Assembly: GCA_014728045.1 (NCBI GenBank)
Contig: WJMH01000022.1
Coordinates: 1-64,000, forward strand
DNA length: 64,000 nucleotides
Direction: 5' to 3'
Source: Candidatus Omnitrophota bacterium
GTDB taxonomy: Bacteria; Omnitrophota; Gorgyraeia; Tantalellales; Tantalellaceae
Positions 25,220-35,092 of the stretch are shown in pieces. Positions within the stretch are counted from its first letter, which is position 1. Every line of letters starts with the position of its first letter. The notes beneath the pieces were generated by a model. That model saw only the letters and a program-made list of their open reading frames with translations, had not been told where the DNA came from and made no database searches. The translations under genes were made by a program, and so were the position numbers.

Positions 25220-27133
25220 GTGCTATTCGTTTTTCTCAGCGGCTTCATGGCCATACTGATAGGCGCAGCCGCCGGGTATTTGCTGGGTATAAGGCTGCTC
25301 CAGAACCTTATAGGCGACAGCCATGCCAAGATATCGAAAGCGTTGAGCGATACCATATCGCTCAATATTCAGGATGAGCTTGAGAAGATAGAGATATACC
25401 TTGAAAATCCGCGATGGAAGGATATCATTCGCACCCAGAACAGCGAATATGAAGATATACAGGAGCAAGAGAGGCTTTCCATTCTGCTTGATAAGGATAA
25501 GAGGTGGAGATTCGTTGAAGAGAGAGCTCCTCTGATCGAAAAGCATATTGCTAATGAAACATCGAATGAGATCCGTGATATCCTGCAGGTTCGCCCAAAC
25601 ATAAAGGAAATGTTCTTGACCGACCGTTACGGCGGGCTGGTCGCTTCATCCGCCAAAACCACCGATTACTACCAGGCTGACGAAAAATGGTGGCAGGAGG
25701 CCTTTAGTGGTACTGAGGGCATGCCTTATTTGCAGGGATATGAGTATGATGAATCCGCACAGGTACTGGGAATAGCGTTCGCCGTACCCATCAGGGGAGA
25801 TGACGGGCAGGTGATAGGTATCAACAAAACGGTCGTTGACCCGCGGTTTTATTTTTCGGATTTTGATGATTTCAGGATAGGCGCTACAGGGCATGCCGTT
25901 CTTATGGACGAGGACAACCGGGTGATATACCACAAAGGGGTTGAGCCTCTCGGCGCGAAATTCCTGGAAAAGGAGGACTTTTCGGAACTTAAAGCAACCA
26001 GCAAGAACTACCTTAAGGCATTTGTTCCCCTGCACGGCAAACAGATGCTGATAACCTTTGATAAGGTCCGCCTGCCTTTCGTTAAGGGGGAGGATATCGA
26101 ATGGTACGCCTGCGTCGTTCATTCCACCAGTGAGGTGTTCGCGCCCGTGGGTCAGCTGATCACGGGCATAGTCCTGGTATTCTGTGTCAGTCTTTTGATA
26201 CTCGGCGCAATAGTTTATTTTACAAGCCGGCTGTTCGTTAAACCCCTGAGGGACCTTAAGCACGGTGCGATGATGGTCGCCAGGGGGAACCTGGATTACA
26301 GGACGGATATACGCACCGGCGATGAAGTCGAGGAGATCTCCCGCGCCTTCAATGTCATGACCGACAGAATAAAACATGACCAGGAAGTCCTCAAGGACGA
26401 GGTCATGAGGAGGAAAATATCCGAGGAAAAACTGAAAAAACGCGCCCGCCAGCTGCAGGCGGTCAATGAGGAGCTGGAGACTTTCAGTTATTCGATATCG
26501 CATGACCTGAGAGCTCCGCTCAGGAGCATAGGAGGTTTCAGTAATATCCTTTTGCGTGAATATTCCGATAAACTGGACGAGAAGGGAAAGGATTATCTGC
26601 ACCGCGCGGAAAATGCCGCCAAGACGATGGGCCAGATGATCGAGGACATTCTAGTGCTCTCGCGGGTATCACGGCGCGATATTGTAAGCACCGAAGTCAA
26701 TCTCAGTGATATCGCGAGAAAGATCTCCAAAGAATTGAAAAGTACAGATCCATCCAGGGATGTCGAGTTCGTGATCCGACCTGATGTCATCGCCAGGGGC
26801 GACAGCGGTCTTCTGAGCCACCTGATGAGAAATCTTCTGGAGAATGCCTGGAAGTTCACCGCAAAAGAAGAAAAGGCCCGCATAGAGTTCGGCGTCGAAA
26901 GCGCAAATGCCAGGAACACCTATTTTGTTCGCGATAACGGCGTCGGCTTCGATAAAAGATACGCGGATAAGCTGTTCGGACCTTTCCAGCGCCTGCATTC
27001 GGCAACTGAGTTCGGGGGAACGGGTATCGGTCTTGCGACCGTCAAGCGTATCGTCGCAAGACACGGCGGTACCATCCATGCAGAATCCGAGGTTGGTGAG
27101 GGGGCGGCCTTTTATTTTACGTTGTCGGAATGA
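25220..27133 (+). CDS. Cache-HAMP sensor histidine kinase
   Basis: This is a membrane sensor kinase of 637 residues from GTG 25220. TM1 is near residues 3-25, followed by an extracytoplasmic double-Cache-type sensor (about 30-300, with LTDRYGGLVASS and YYQADEKWW), TM2 (about 312-337), HAMP (338-390), a coiled coil, HisKA with the phospho-acceptor His428 in SISHDLRAPL, and HATPase_c with the N box, DNGVGF and GGTGIGLATVKRI. No response regulator is adjacent. The start is uncertain: an ATG at 25203 is out of frame by one base across a run of eight A residues, and joining it would give a better N-terminus (MLEKKIVLF). Confidence 0.9.
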   Translation: MLFVFLSGFMAILIGAAAGYLLGIRLLQNLIGDSHAKISKALSDTISLNIQDELEKIEIYLENPRWKDIIRTQNSEYEDIQEQERLSILLDKDKRWRFVEERAPLIEKHIANETSNEIRDILQVRPNIKEMFLTDRYGGLVASSAKTTDYYQADEKWWQEAFSGTEGMPYLQGYEYDESAQVLGIAFAVPIRGDDGQVIGINKTVVDPRFYFSDFDDFRIGATGHAVLMDEDNRVIYHKGVEPLGAKFLEKEDFSELKATSKNYLKAFVPLHGKQMLITFDKVRLPFVKGEDIEWYACVVHSTSEVFAPVGQLITGIVLVFCVSLLILGAIVYFTSRLFVKPLRDLKHGAMMVARGNLDYRTDIRTGDEVEEISRAFNVMTDRIKHDQEVLKDEVMRRKISEEKLKKRARQLQAVNEELETFSYSISHDLRAPLRSIGGFSNILLREYSDKLDEKGKDYLHRAENAAKTMGQMIEDILVLSRVSRRDIVSTEVNLSDIARKISKELKSTDPSRDVEFVIRPDVIARGDSGLLSHLMRNLLENAWKFTAKEEKARIEFGVESANARNTYFVRDNGVGFDKRYADKLFGPFQRLHSATEFGGTGIGLATVKRIVARHGGTIHAESEVGEGAAFYFTLSE

Positions 27134-27197
27134 GATTCAGGCGCCTGATGAGGGTCACTCTATGGTCCCGCGCGATCTATCGGCGTCTTTTCCGGCT

Positions 27198-27235
27198 GTG
27201 AAAGAAAGTCAATAAAAAGGGGAAATCAAGCATTG
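27198..27235 (+). promoter_or_regulatory. Recurrent 38-bp motif, copy D
   Basis: It reads GTGAA, five bases, GTCAATA (27208-27214), four bases, GGGGA, six bases, GCATTG. It ends 75 bases before the UPF0182 start codon, close to the distance in copies A, B and C. Confidence 0.65.
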
Positions 27236-27309
27236 TCCCGCATTCGCCCCTGTGTAACAATAACTGTTGTGTATTACAGGTTTCGGTGTGTTTTTTCCGG
27301 GGAGGTAAA

Positions 27310-30186
27310 ATGTATCTTGTGATAAGTCTTATATTGCTTGGAACAGGCGCCGCCATTGCCGTTCTGGGGACAAGAGCGAAAAGACGCACACTGCAGGTGC
27401 TGGGGTACCTGGTCGTTCTTGCCACCGTGACGCTTCTTGCAGTGGCCGATTTCTGGATAGAGGCGAGGTGGTTCAGCGCGCTGGGGTACCAGGCGAGGTT
27501 CTGGCGCGAGATCATAATAAAGATCATTACGGCCTCTTCAGCCGCCGGGCTCGCCGCGGCACTGGTGGTGGTCCTTAACCTTGCCAATCCCAACAGGCTC
27601 TTCAAGTGGGCAGGCGCGGCTTTGGCTTTCGTATCCGGGGGTATCTGGGGGTTCGCTTCCTGGGAGAAGGTGCTGATGTTCCTTAACAGGCAGAGCACCG
27701 GCATGAAGGACCCGATAGAGACACTTGGCATGGACACCGGATTCTACCTTTTTTCGTTCCCTTTCCTTGACGCGCTTTTCAATCTCTTGGTACTGGTCGC
27801 GGTGATCTCGGCGGGTGTCATCCTGGCATCCTTTTTCGTAAACGCCGAGAACAAGGAGCTGGATATAGGCGAGATGGGTATAAGTTTCAAGGAAATAACC
27901 CAAAAGCCCGATTACAGTTCTGTGTATCTGACGGCCTTTTTCGTGTTCCTTGTCCTGGCCTTCGGTAAGTACCTGGACAGGTTCCGTCTGATGTTCTCGG
28001 AACTGGGAATAGTTACCGGACCCGGATGGACTGACGTCAACATAAGGATACCTGCATATAATGTAATGATAGTGGTTCTACTTCTCGGCGCGGTGCTCGT
28101 GATGCTGCCCGCGATAAGAGCCATCAGGGAAAGATCGTTCGGCGAGAAAGACGAATTGAAGGCGTACATCGCCTATCTGGGAGGCATAAGCCTCATAACG
28201 GCCGGCATATGGTTCACGGCACTCGGCCTGGTCCCCGGTCTTTTCCAGGCCCTCAGGGTCGAACCGAACGAGATCACCTTCGAGAAACCCTACATCAAGA
28301 ACAACATAGAGTTCACCCAGTACGGGTTCAACCTCCATAAGACAGAAGTTCGCAAGTTCCCCGTTTCCGAGGAGATCTTCACCCAAAAGGTCGTCGACCA
28401 GAATAGAAGCCTCTTCGACAATATCCGGCTGTGGGACTGGAGGGCGCTGGATGCGGTTTATAACCAGTTCCAGGAGATAAGGCTTTATTACGAATTCAGG
28501 GACGTGGATATAGACCGCTACAGGTATAACGGTGATTACCGCCAGGTAATGGTATCCGCCCGCGAGATCGTGGTGGGTAATCTTCCGAGAGAGAACCAGA
28601 CCTTCGTCAACAGGCGCTTCAAGTACACGCACGGTTACGGGATAACCATGACAGCGGTTAACGAATTCACTCCCGAAGGGCTGCCTGACCTTCTGATAAA
28701 GGATATACCCCCGGTCAGCAGGTTCACCGAACTGGAAGTGGAAAGGCCTGAAATATACTACGGAGAGCTCACCGATTCGTACGTAGTGGTTAATTCCAGC
28801 GAAAAGGAGTTCGATTACCCCCGGGGGGACAAAAACATATATGTCCATTATAAGGGTACAGGCGGGGTCGAGATACGCAACCTCTGGGACAAGTTCCTTT
28901 TAGGATGGAGGTTCGGCGGCACCAGGTTCTTTCTCTCGGCATATCCGGATAAGGGCAGCCGTGTAATGTACCACAGGGACGTAGCCGAAAGGGTGATGGT
29001 CCTGGCCCCTTTTCTTTCCATGGATAAGGACCCTTATATAGTTCTTTCCGAAGGAAAGCTTTACTGGATATTGGACGCTTACACCTATTCGAAATATTTT
29101 CCCTACAGCGAGCCGTATCTCACTAAAGCCGAGGAGAACCTGCCGGGGATCTCCCGGGAGGACCGTTATACCAAAACAGGCGCTTACCTTGACCGGATAA
29201 ATTACCTGCGTAATTCCGTCAAAGTGGTCGTGGACGCCTATAACGGGGATACTGACCTGTACGTCTTCGATGAGGATGATGCGGTGATAAAGGTCTGGGA
29301 CAGCATCTTCCCCGGACTTCTGAAGAAGAAAGAGCAGATGCCCGAGGCCCTTCGTCGTCACATAAGATACCCGGCGGGGATGCTCCTCGCTCAGGGTCTT
29401 GTCTACACCAAGTACCATATGACCGATCCGGAAGTATTCTACAACCAGGAGGATCTGTGGGTCAGGGCTACTGAAAAATACTATAACAGAGTTCAGAACG
29501 TTGAGCCGTATTACATCATGTGGAAGCCCCCGGGATCCGGCGAGATAGAGTTCACGCTCATACTGCCCTTCACACCTAAGAACAGACAGGTCCTTATCGG
29601 GTGGATAGCCGGGATGTGCGACGGTGAAAATTACGGAAGGTTCCTCGCCTACAAATTCCCCAAGGAGAAAAGGGTCCTTGGCACGCAGCAGGTCGAGACA
29701 AAGATAGACCAGGACAGGACGCTTTCCGGGCAGCTCACGTTATGGGACCAGCGCGGATCAAGTGTTATCCGCGGTAACGTGCTGGCCATACCCATAGAGG
29801 ATAAGATACTCTATGTCGAACCCATATATCTCAGGGCTGAGACCGCGGCATACCCCGAGCTCAGGCTCGTGGTCCTCATGCAGAACGACAAGCTGGCTTA
29901 CGGCAAGACTTTTTCCCAGGCGCTTGAGCGTCTAATAAAAGATGAGAAGCCGGGAGATATAATCCCGGAACCGGTGAAAACGCCCGGTGGAATCTCTCTC
30001 AGGGAACTTTCACGAAGGGCGGATACGGCTTTCACCGAATACCTGGATCACATGGCCGAGGAGGATTTCCGTTCCGCGGCGCAGGCTCTCGAGGAGCTGA
30101 AGGAAAACTTAAAAGCCATAAGGCAAAGAACATCCGGAGGTAAAAATGACGGCAAGGTCAAAAAGAACGAACAGACCGCAGAATGA
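27310..30186 (+). CDS. UPF0182 family membrane protein
   Basis: The product is 958 residues from ATG 27310, chosen for the GGAGG four bases upstream; an upstream in-frame codon lacks a ribosome binding site. Seven or so hydrophobic helices occupy the first 320 residues. A large, mostly extracytoplasmic domain follows, rich in Tyr, Asp and Arg, with the family segments YYGELTDSYVV, PYIVLSEGKLYWILDAYT and an ARTG-like basic tail (PF03699). Length matches the family. The function of UPF0182 proteins is not established. The 3' end overlaps the DUF2934 gene by 41 bases, and motif copy D lies upstream. Confidence 0.88.
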   Translation: MYLVISLILLGTGAAIAVLGTRAKRRTLQVLGYLVVLATVTLLAVADFWIEARWFSALGYQARFWREIIIKIITASSAAGLAAALVVVLNLANPNRLFKWAGAALAFVSGGIWGFASWEKVLMFLNRQSTGMKDPIETLGMDTGFYLFSFPFLDALFNLLVLVAVISAGVILASFFVNAENKELDIGEMGISFKEITQKPDYSSVYLTAFFVFLVLAFGKYLDRFRLMFSELGIVTGPGWTDVNIRIPAYNVMIVVLLLGAVLVMLPAIRAIRERSFGEKDELKAYIAYLGGISLITAGIWFTALGLVPGLFQALRVEPNEITFEKPYIKNNIEFTQYGFNLHKTEVRKFPVSEEIFTQKVVDQNRSLFDNIRLWDWRALDAVYNQFQEIRLYYEFRDVDIDRYRYNGDYRQVMVSAREIVVGNLPRENQTFVNRRFKYTHGYGITMTAVNEFTPEGLPDLLIKDIPPVSRFTELEVERPEIYYGELTDSYVVVNSSEKEFDYPRGDKNIYVHYKGTGGVEIRNLWDKFLLGWRFGGTRFFLSAYPDKGSRVMYHRDVAERVMVLAPFLSMDKDPYIVLSEGKLYWILDAYTYSKYFPYSEPYLTKAEENLPGISREDRYTKTGAYLDRINYLRNSVKVVVDAYNGDTDLYVFDEDDAVIKVWDSIFPGLLKKKEQMPEALRRHIRYPAGMLLAQGLVYTKYHMTDPEVFYNQEDLWVRATEKYYNRVQNVEPYYIMWKPPGSGEIEFTLILPFTPKNRQVLIGWIAGMCDGENYGRFLAYKFPKEKRVLGTQQVETKIDQDRTLSGQLTLWDQRGSSVIRGNVLAIPIEDKILYVEPIYLRAETAAYPELRLVVLMQNDKLAYGKTFSQALERLIKDEKPGDIIPEPVKTPGGISLRELSRRADTAFTEYLDHMAEEDFRSAAQALEELKENLKAIRQRTSGGKNDGKVKKNEQTAE

Positions 30187-30451
30187 AAAAAACCCCGGCA
30201 GGTCCGGGAAAACGCCTTCTGAAGTAGCCGCCGAAAGGATACATGCCAGACTCGGCAAGAAATACGCCAGGCATGAAAGGCGCAATATCAGCAAAAGCAG
30301 TATAAGGCAAATGCTGGAAGAAAAGGCGAACGAGCAGTTCCAGGATACCGGCCACATGCCCGGTGAGAACCCGTCCGAGTGGTTCGCGATAGAGAGGATG
30401 GTGGAGGAAGAACTGAAAAGAAGGGAAATAGAAAAACCGGAAAAACCCTGA
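30146..30451 (+). CDS. DUF2934-type small protein
   Basis: This is a 101-residue basic protein. The first 45 residues are rich in Arg, Lys and Asn and look disordered. The rest resembles DUF2934: an alpha-helical segment with EKANEQFQDTG, then a Pro-Gly-containing loop, SEWFAIER and a final Glu-rich helix. The ATG is preceded by GGAGG with five bases between. It starts inside the UPF0182 gene and is probably coupled to it. A second DUF2934 protein is at 41480. Function is unknown; the basic tail suggests nucleic-acid contact (inference). Confidence 0.65.
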   Translation: MTARSKRTNRPQNEKNPGRSGKTPSEVAAERIHARLGKKYARHERRNISKSSIRQMLEEKANEQFQDTGHMPGENPSEWFAIERMVEEELKRREIEKPEKP

Positions 30452-30460
30452 GGCCAAAGT

Positions 30461-30488
30461 TTGTATTACGGTAATTCCCGGGTATATT
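30461..30488 (+). promoter_or_regulatory. Possible promoter for pncB
   Basis: TTGTAT (30461-30466), a 16-base spacer and TATATT (30483-30488) lie about 52 bases before the pncB start. The -10 element matches five of six consensus positions; the -35 is weaker. Confidence 0.35.
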
Positions 30489-30540
30489 ATCTGTGAGGAG
30501 CCCGCATCCTTTCCGGTAATATCTTTTGCGGGGACTGGAG

Positions 30541-32109
30541 ATGGAAAAGACGAGAAAAAAAATAACAGAAGGCATACTGTACACGGATTTTTACCAGCTG
30601 ACCATGGCCCAGCTCTATTACAGCATGGGCATGCACCAGATGGATGTAGAGTTCGAATATTTCTTCAGGAACTACCCCGGGTATGACTCTCAGCCGGGTG
30701 GTTATTGCATTAACGCCGGGCTTGAGTGGCTTCTGGAATGGATGGAGAAGGCCCGTTTCGGCGAAGAAGAGATAGGCTATTTGCGGGGCCAGAAAGGCCG
30801 TTCTGGCAGAGGCCTCTTCAGGGAAGACTTCCTTGAATGGCTGGCGAAGAACGGTGATTTTTCGGGTATTTCCATACGTGCCATACCCGAGGGCAGGGTG
30901 GTCCATCCCAATGTGCCTCTTGCGGTCGTGAGGGGCCCTTTCGCCATGGCCCAAGTTCTTGAATCTTCACTTCTCAACCACTTGAACTACCAGACGCTCA
31001 TAGCTACAAAGGCAAGCCGGGTCAGGGAAGCGGCCATGGGGGGCATGGTTATAGATTTCGGCTTGCGGCGGGGCCAGGACAAGGGAGCCAACGCGGGCGC
31101 GCGCGCGGCATTGATAGGCGGTGCCCAGTTCAGTTCGAACACGGGCATCTCCTATTATCTGGGGTACCCGCCAAAAGGGACGCATGCCCACAGCATGGTT
31201 CAGGCCTTCATGGCGGCGGGCGAGGGCGAGCTGGAAGCGTTCATGGCGTATGCGGAAGTTTATCCGGATGACTGTCTGCTTCTGGTGGATACGGTCGATA
31301 CGCTCAAAAGCGGCGTTCCCAACGCCATCAAGGTATTCGAGAAGCTGCGCAAACAGGGGCATGAACCTGTCGGGATAAGACTGGATTCGGGGGATCTTGC
31401 CTACCTGGCGATACAGTCGGTAAAAATGCTCGATAAAGCCGGGTTCGGCGGAACATCTATCGTTCTTTCGAACAAGCTTGATGAGATGGTCATATGGCAG
31501 ATCTTAACCCAGATCAGGAAAGAAGCCGGGCGCTACGGTGTCGATGCTAATAACCTTATAGAACGACTGGTTTACGGGGTGGGCACGCGCCTGATAACTT
31601 CAAAAGGGGATGCGGCCCTGGACGGGGTATATAAGCTCACCGCTATCAGTAACAACGGAAGCTGGGCCCCGGCGATAAAACTTTCAGAATCGGTGAATAA
31701 GATCATCAACCCCAGTTGCAAGAATGTCTGGCGCATCTATGACAGACGTAACATCGCTACCAGTGACCTTTTGGGACTTTGTGACGAGGACGCGCGTGAG
31801 TACGGGACCCTCCAGCTGAGACACCCGATAGACCCCGGGGAAAAACGCACCCTGAGCAGGGACGAGGTGAGCGAGATAGAACCCCTTCTGGCGGATGTGA
31901 TGAAAGAAGGAAAGATCGCTATTGATCTTCCGAAAATCGAGGATATACGCAAGCGCAGGGACGAGGATATAAAACGGCTTGACCCGGGGGTCAAGCGCCT
32001 TGTAAACCCACATCGTTACCACGTCTCGCTCACACCGAAGCTTTTTGACCTTAAGCAGGAGCTGATACGCAAAGAGAAAGAAAAACAGCGCACAGGGTCC
32101 GGGACATAA
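30541..32109 (+). CDS. pncB: Nicotinate phosphoribosyltransferase
   Basis: This 522-residue enzyme joins nicotinate and PRPP to give nicotinate mononucleotide (Preiss-Handler NAD salvage). Seen: the N-terminal [13 protein letters not shown] motif of the family, the [10 protein letters not shown] strand, the [23 protein letters not shown] phosphoribosyl-binding region near residue 175, [10 protein letters not shown], and YGVGTRL. ATG 30541 is chosen, with GGGGA six bases upstream; a TTG five codons earlier is less likely. Nicotinamidase (pncA), the preceding step, is 5 kb downstream in the same orientation. Confidence 0.9.
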   Translation: MEKTRKKITEGILYTDFYQLTMAQLYYSMGMHQMDVEFEYFFRNYPGYDSQPGGYCINAGLEWLLEWMEKARFGEEEIGYLRGQKGRSGRGLFREDFLEWLAKNGDFSGISIRAIPEGRVVHPNVPLAVVRGPFAMAQVLESSLLNHLNYQTLIATKASRVREAAMGGMVIDFGLRRGQDKGANAGARAALIGGAQFSSNTGISYYLGYPPKGTHAHSMVQAFMAAGEGELEAFMAYAEVYPDDCLLLVDTVDTLKSGVPNAIKVFEKLRKQGHEPVGIRLDSGDLAYLAIQSVKMLDKAGFGGTSIVLSNKLDEMVIWQILTQIRKEAGRYGVDANNLIERLVYGVGTRLITSKGDAALDGVYKLTAISNNGSWAPAIKLSESVNKIINPSCKNVWRIYDRRNIATSDLLGLCDEDAREYGTLQLRHPIDPGEKRTLSRDEVSEIEPLLADVMKEGKIAIDLPKIEDIRKRRDEDIKRLDPGVKRLVNPHRYHVSLTPKLFDLKQELIRKEKEKQRTGSGT

Positions 32110-32158
32110 AATCCTTTTCAGTTCGGACTCATCCAATGGAATAAAAAGGTGGAGTTTG

Positions 32159-33379
32159 ATGATCCGCGGTAAAAATACGGTTCTTGGAATTATCTTTCTT
32201 ATCTGTTCAATTTCTCTTGTTTCCGGGTGCATCCGTCAGTCGGGTGAGAATCTAACTGTTGCCATGAGCCTGGCGGAGAAAGAATGGGAGGTTATTCGGC
32301 GCGAGGTATTCTCGCGTTTTGAAAAAGAGACCGGGATAAAGGTCAGAGCTTACCAGATCGAGTCCGGTGAGCTTGCCACCAAACTCAGGGCGCTCCAGAA
32401 AGCGGGAAAATCCGAGATCGACCTCTTCGCCCAGGATAACATGAGCTTAGCGCCCCTGGTAACGCAGGACCTGGTATGGGATATCTCCGATCACAGAAAG
32501 GATATCCCTCCCGAGGTGCTTCCCAATCTTGTCCGGGCCTGCACCTTTGGCGGGAAACTTTTTTTCATGCCTTTCAGGCCGAACGTGCAGATAACTTACA
32601 TAAACAAAGAAGCCTTTGAGCGTTACGGACTGGAAAAGCCCAGGACCTGGGAGGAGCTTTACCGGGTCGCGCGCATCTTCAAGGAAAAAGAAGGCGTGGG
32701 AAGAGTGGTCATGAAGGCATACGGGGGTAACGCCACAGCCACCCAGATATATGAGTTCATCCTTCAGGCGGGGGGCGATCCTTACGCGTTCAATGACGGG
32801 GGCTGCATACGGGCCTTTTCATTTCTGCAGAGGCTGAAACCGTATCTTTCCCCGGAATCAAAGCGCGCGAAATGGGATACCGTCAATACAATACTTGCCA
32901 GACAGGAAGCTTATCTGGCTTCGAACTGGCCCTTCGGGGTTCTCATTCTCGTGGAGGATTACGGGCTGGATTTCATAGACACCTACAGCGGATGGTCAGG
33001 GCCGGCCGGAGAGAAGCATGTCATAGGCGGGGATGTTTTCGGCATACCGGCCAATGCCCGTAACAAGGGGAGGGCGCTGGAATTCATCGCGTTCACTCAA
33101 CGCAGGGATATACAGCAGATACTCGTTTCGAAGCTGGGCTGGCCTTCGATAAGGGAGGATGCCTATACCGGGGTTCCGGAATGGCAAAGGGGGCACTTTG
33201 ACTCGGTTAAAAAGGCCCTCCAGAAGGGTGTATTCCGCGAGAACGTGCCCTGGTGGCCCGCTTACAAGAAATATATCGTAAGAGCCTTCAATGATATAGT
33301 AATGGACGGGGCGGATGTTCGCGGTACGCTAAACGACTACAAGATGAAACTGGAAAAGGACAAAAAGCTCTACCAATGA
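32159..33379 (+). CDS. ABC transporter sugar-type substrate-binding lipoprotein
   Basis: This is a 406-residue extracellular solute-binding protein (family 1). The N-terminus carries a lipoprotein signal with the lipobox LVSGC at residues 18-22, so it should be anchored to a membrane by a lipidated Cys. Family features are the ETGIKV segment, the DLFAQDN and PNVQITYINK segments, RPRTWEEL-like sequence, and the C-terminal DLKKLY-type end. ATG 32159 has GGTGGAG four bases upstream. The gene overlaps the first permease gene (ATGATG) and begins a four-gene importer. The ligand is probably a carbohydrate but cannot be read from sequence. Confidence 0.85.
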   Translation: MIRGKNTVLGIIFLICSISLVSGCIRQSGENLTVAMSLAEKEWEVIRREVFSRFEKETGIKVRAYQIESGELATKLRALQKAGKSEIDLFAQDNMSLAPLVTQDLVWDISDHRKDIPPEVLPNLVRACTFGGKLFFMPFRPNVQITYINKEAFERYGLEKPRTWEELYRVARIFKEKEGVGRVVMKAYGGNATATQIYEFILQAGGDPYAFNDGGCIRAFSFLQRLKPYLSPESKRAKWDTVNTILARQEAYLASNWPFGVLILVEDYGLDFIDTYSGWSGPAGEKHVIGGDVFGIPANARNKGRALEFIAFTQRRDIQQILVSKLGWPSIREDAYTGVPEWQRGHFDSVKKALQKGVFRENVPWWPAYKKYIVRAFNDIVMDGADVRGTLNDYKMKLEKDKKLYQ

Positions 33380-34239
33380 TGGATAGGATATTTCAAAGGC
33401 AAAACAGGTTCATCGTATTCTGTCTTATACCACTGGTCTTGTATCTATTGGTGTTCACGCTGGTGCCTATCATCAAAGTTTTCATGATGAGCCTGGCCGA
33501 TCCCGTCAGCGGGAAGTTCTCCCTTTCGAATTACGCCACTCTCATGCGCCAGGAGGAGTTCCGTTCGGCTTTGCTGAACACCGTTATAATAGCTGTCGGT
33601 TCACTTCTGATCGAGGTGGCGGCTGGCCTCTGCATGGCGCTTGTCCTCTCGGCCCTAAAAAAGGGGAGCGGTCCGGTCAAATCCATGTTCATGCTGCCCC
33701 TCGCCATACCGACGGTGGTCTCGGCGGTCATGATGAGCTATCTCTTTTCAACATCAGGATGGGTCAACCGAATCCTTGCGGATATCGGCCTTTTAAGGGG
33801 ATCGGTGGTCTGGCTGGGGGGAGGGTTTAAAAGCATGTTCACGATAATGATAGCTGACAGCTGGAAAGTGACGCCTCTTGTCATGCTCATACTCCTTGCG
33901 GGGCTGCAATCTATAGACAGGCAGCTCTACAGCTCGGCGCGCATGGACGGGGCGGGTACTTTCTATATTTTCCGGCGTATAACCCTGCCTCTACTGCTTC
34001 CTTCTTTGACGGCGGCTATCATCATAAGGGGTATAGATGCCTTCCGGATATTTTCCCTGGTGCTGGTACTTATGGGCGAGAACCTCAAGGTGGTCGGCAC
34101 TTACGCTTATCTGGAATACTCCGAGTACAATAATTACAACCTTTCCGCCGCCAGCAGCGTGATCTTGTTCGTTCTGATAATGCTGGCGGTAATAGCTTAT
34201 ATCCGCACAGTGGGAAGAAAGGGGCTGCAGCCGACATAG
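33376..34239 (+). CDS. ABC transporter permease (MalF/UgpA type)
   Basis: This is a 287-residue inner-membrane permease with six predicted helices. The conserved EAA loop, which docks on the ATPase, is seen as YSSARMDGAGTFYIFRRITLPLLLP near residue 190. The start overlaps the binding-protein stop by four bases. It forms the import channel with the second permease. It belongs to the sugar (CUT1) importer group. Confidence 0.88.
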   Translation: MMDRIFQRQNRFIVFCLIPLVLYLLVFTLVPIIKVFMMSLADPVSGKFSLSNYATLMRQEEFRSALLNTVIIAVGSLLIEVAAGLCMALVLSALKKGSGPVKSMFMLPLAIPTVVSAVMMSYLFSTSGWVNRILADIGLLRGSVVWLGGGFKSMFTIMIADSWKVTPLVMLILLAGLQSIDRQLYSSARMDGAGTFYIFRRITLPLLLPSLTAAIIIRGIDAFRIFSLVLVLMGENLKVVGTYAYLEYSEYNNYNLSAASSVILFVLIMLAVIAYIRTVGRKGLQPT

Positions 34240-34264
34240 TGATCAGGGAGGAGAGAACTGAAGG

Positions 34265-35083
34265 ATGAATCTACGGGCAAGGACCATAGCTTTATGGGGG
34301 ATTTCCATCGTGATAATCCTCCTGTTTTTATTCCCATTGTATGTTATGGGGAAAATAGCTCTGAGCACTCCCGGGGAGATCTTCCAGAAACACCCGCCGT
34401 ATCTGGTGCATGATCTTACCTGGGAACATTTCAGGGCGGTCTTCACCTCGGGAGAGGCGTTCTACCAGCCTCTGCGCAAGAGCCTGGTCACCGCACTCGC
34501 CGCCGCGGCGGCAAGCCTCGTGATAGCTACGCCCGCGGCTTACGCCATAGCGCGACTCAATTACAGAGCGAGGTACCTGTTCATCGTCGCCATTTTCGTT
34601 ACCAGAATGATCCCCGAGGTCAGTATCGCTCTTCCCATATCCACAACTTTCATAAAAATGGGGCTTTTTGATACTGTTCCGGGACTTGTTCTGGCACATC
34701 TTATACGCATACTGCCGGTGAGCTGTTTTATACTTGTAGGTGTGTTTGCCGCTTTTCCGGAGGACCTGGAGAAGCAGGCTCGCATGGACGGGTATTCCCG
34801 CTTCCAGAGCGTGGTTAGAGTGGTCCTGCCGCTTTCCAAGACGGGTATCGCGGTAGCGGGGCTTTTCTCTTTTCTGCTTTCATGGGACGAATTTATTTAT
34901 GCTTCATATCTCACGCTCTCCCGGCCGACCATGCCGCTTAAGGTATACTATTATGTGTCCCGGGGAAATATCTTTTATTCATCCACTTATGCTGTTATCA
35001 TAACCATACCGGTACTCGTGATCACTCTTTTTATTCAGAAGTATATTAAGCCCGGATATCTTTCCGGTTCAGTGAAGGGGTAG
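34265..35083 (+). CDS. ABC transporter permease (MalG/UgpE type)
   Basis: This is a 272-residue inner-membrane permease with six predicted helices. The EAA loop reads EKQARMDGYSRFQSVVRVVLPLSKTGI around residue 165. The N-terminal helix with a following periplasmic segment (STPGEIFQKHPPYL) is typical of MalG-type CUT1 permeases. AAGG and GAGG sequences precede the ATG. It partners the gene immediately upstream. Confidence 0.88.
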   Translation: MNLRARTIALWGISIVIILLFLFPLYVMGKIALSTPGEIFQKHPPYLVHDLTWEHFRAVFTSGEAFYQPLRKSLVTALAAAAASLVIATPAAYAIARLNYRARYLFIVAIFVTRMIPEVSIALPISTTFIKMGLFDTVPGLVLAHLIRILPVSCFILVGVFAAFPEDLEKQARMDGYSRFQSVVRVVLPLSKTGIAVAGLFSFLLSWDEFIYASYLTLSRPTMPLKVYYYVSRGNIFYSSTYAVIITIPVLVITLFIQKYIKPGYLSGSVKG

Positions 35084-35092
35084 ATCAGGCTC

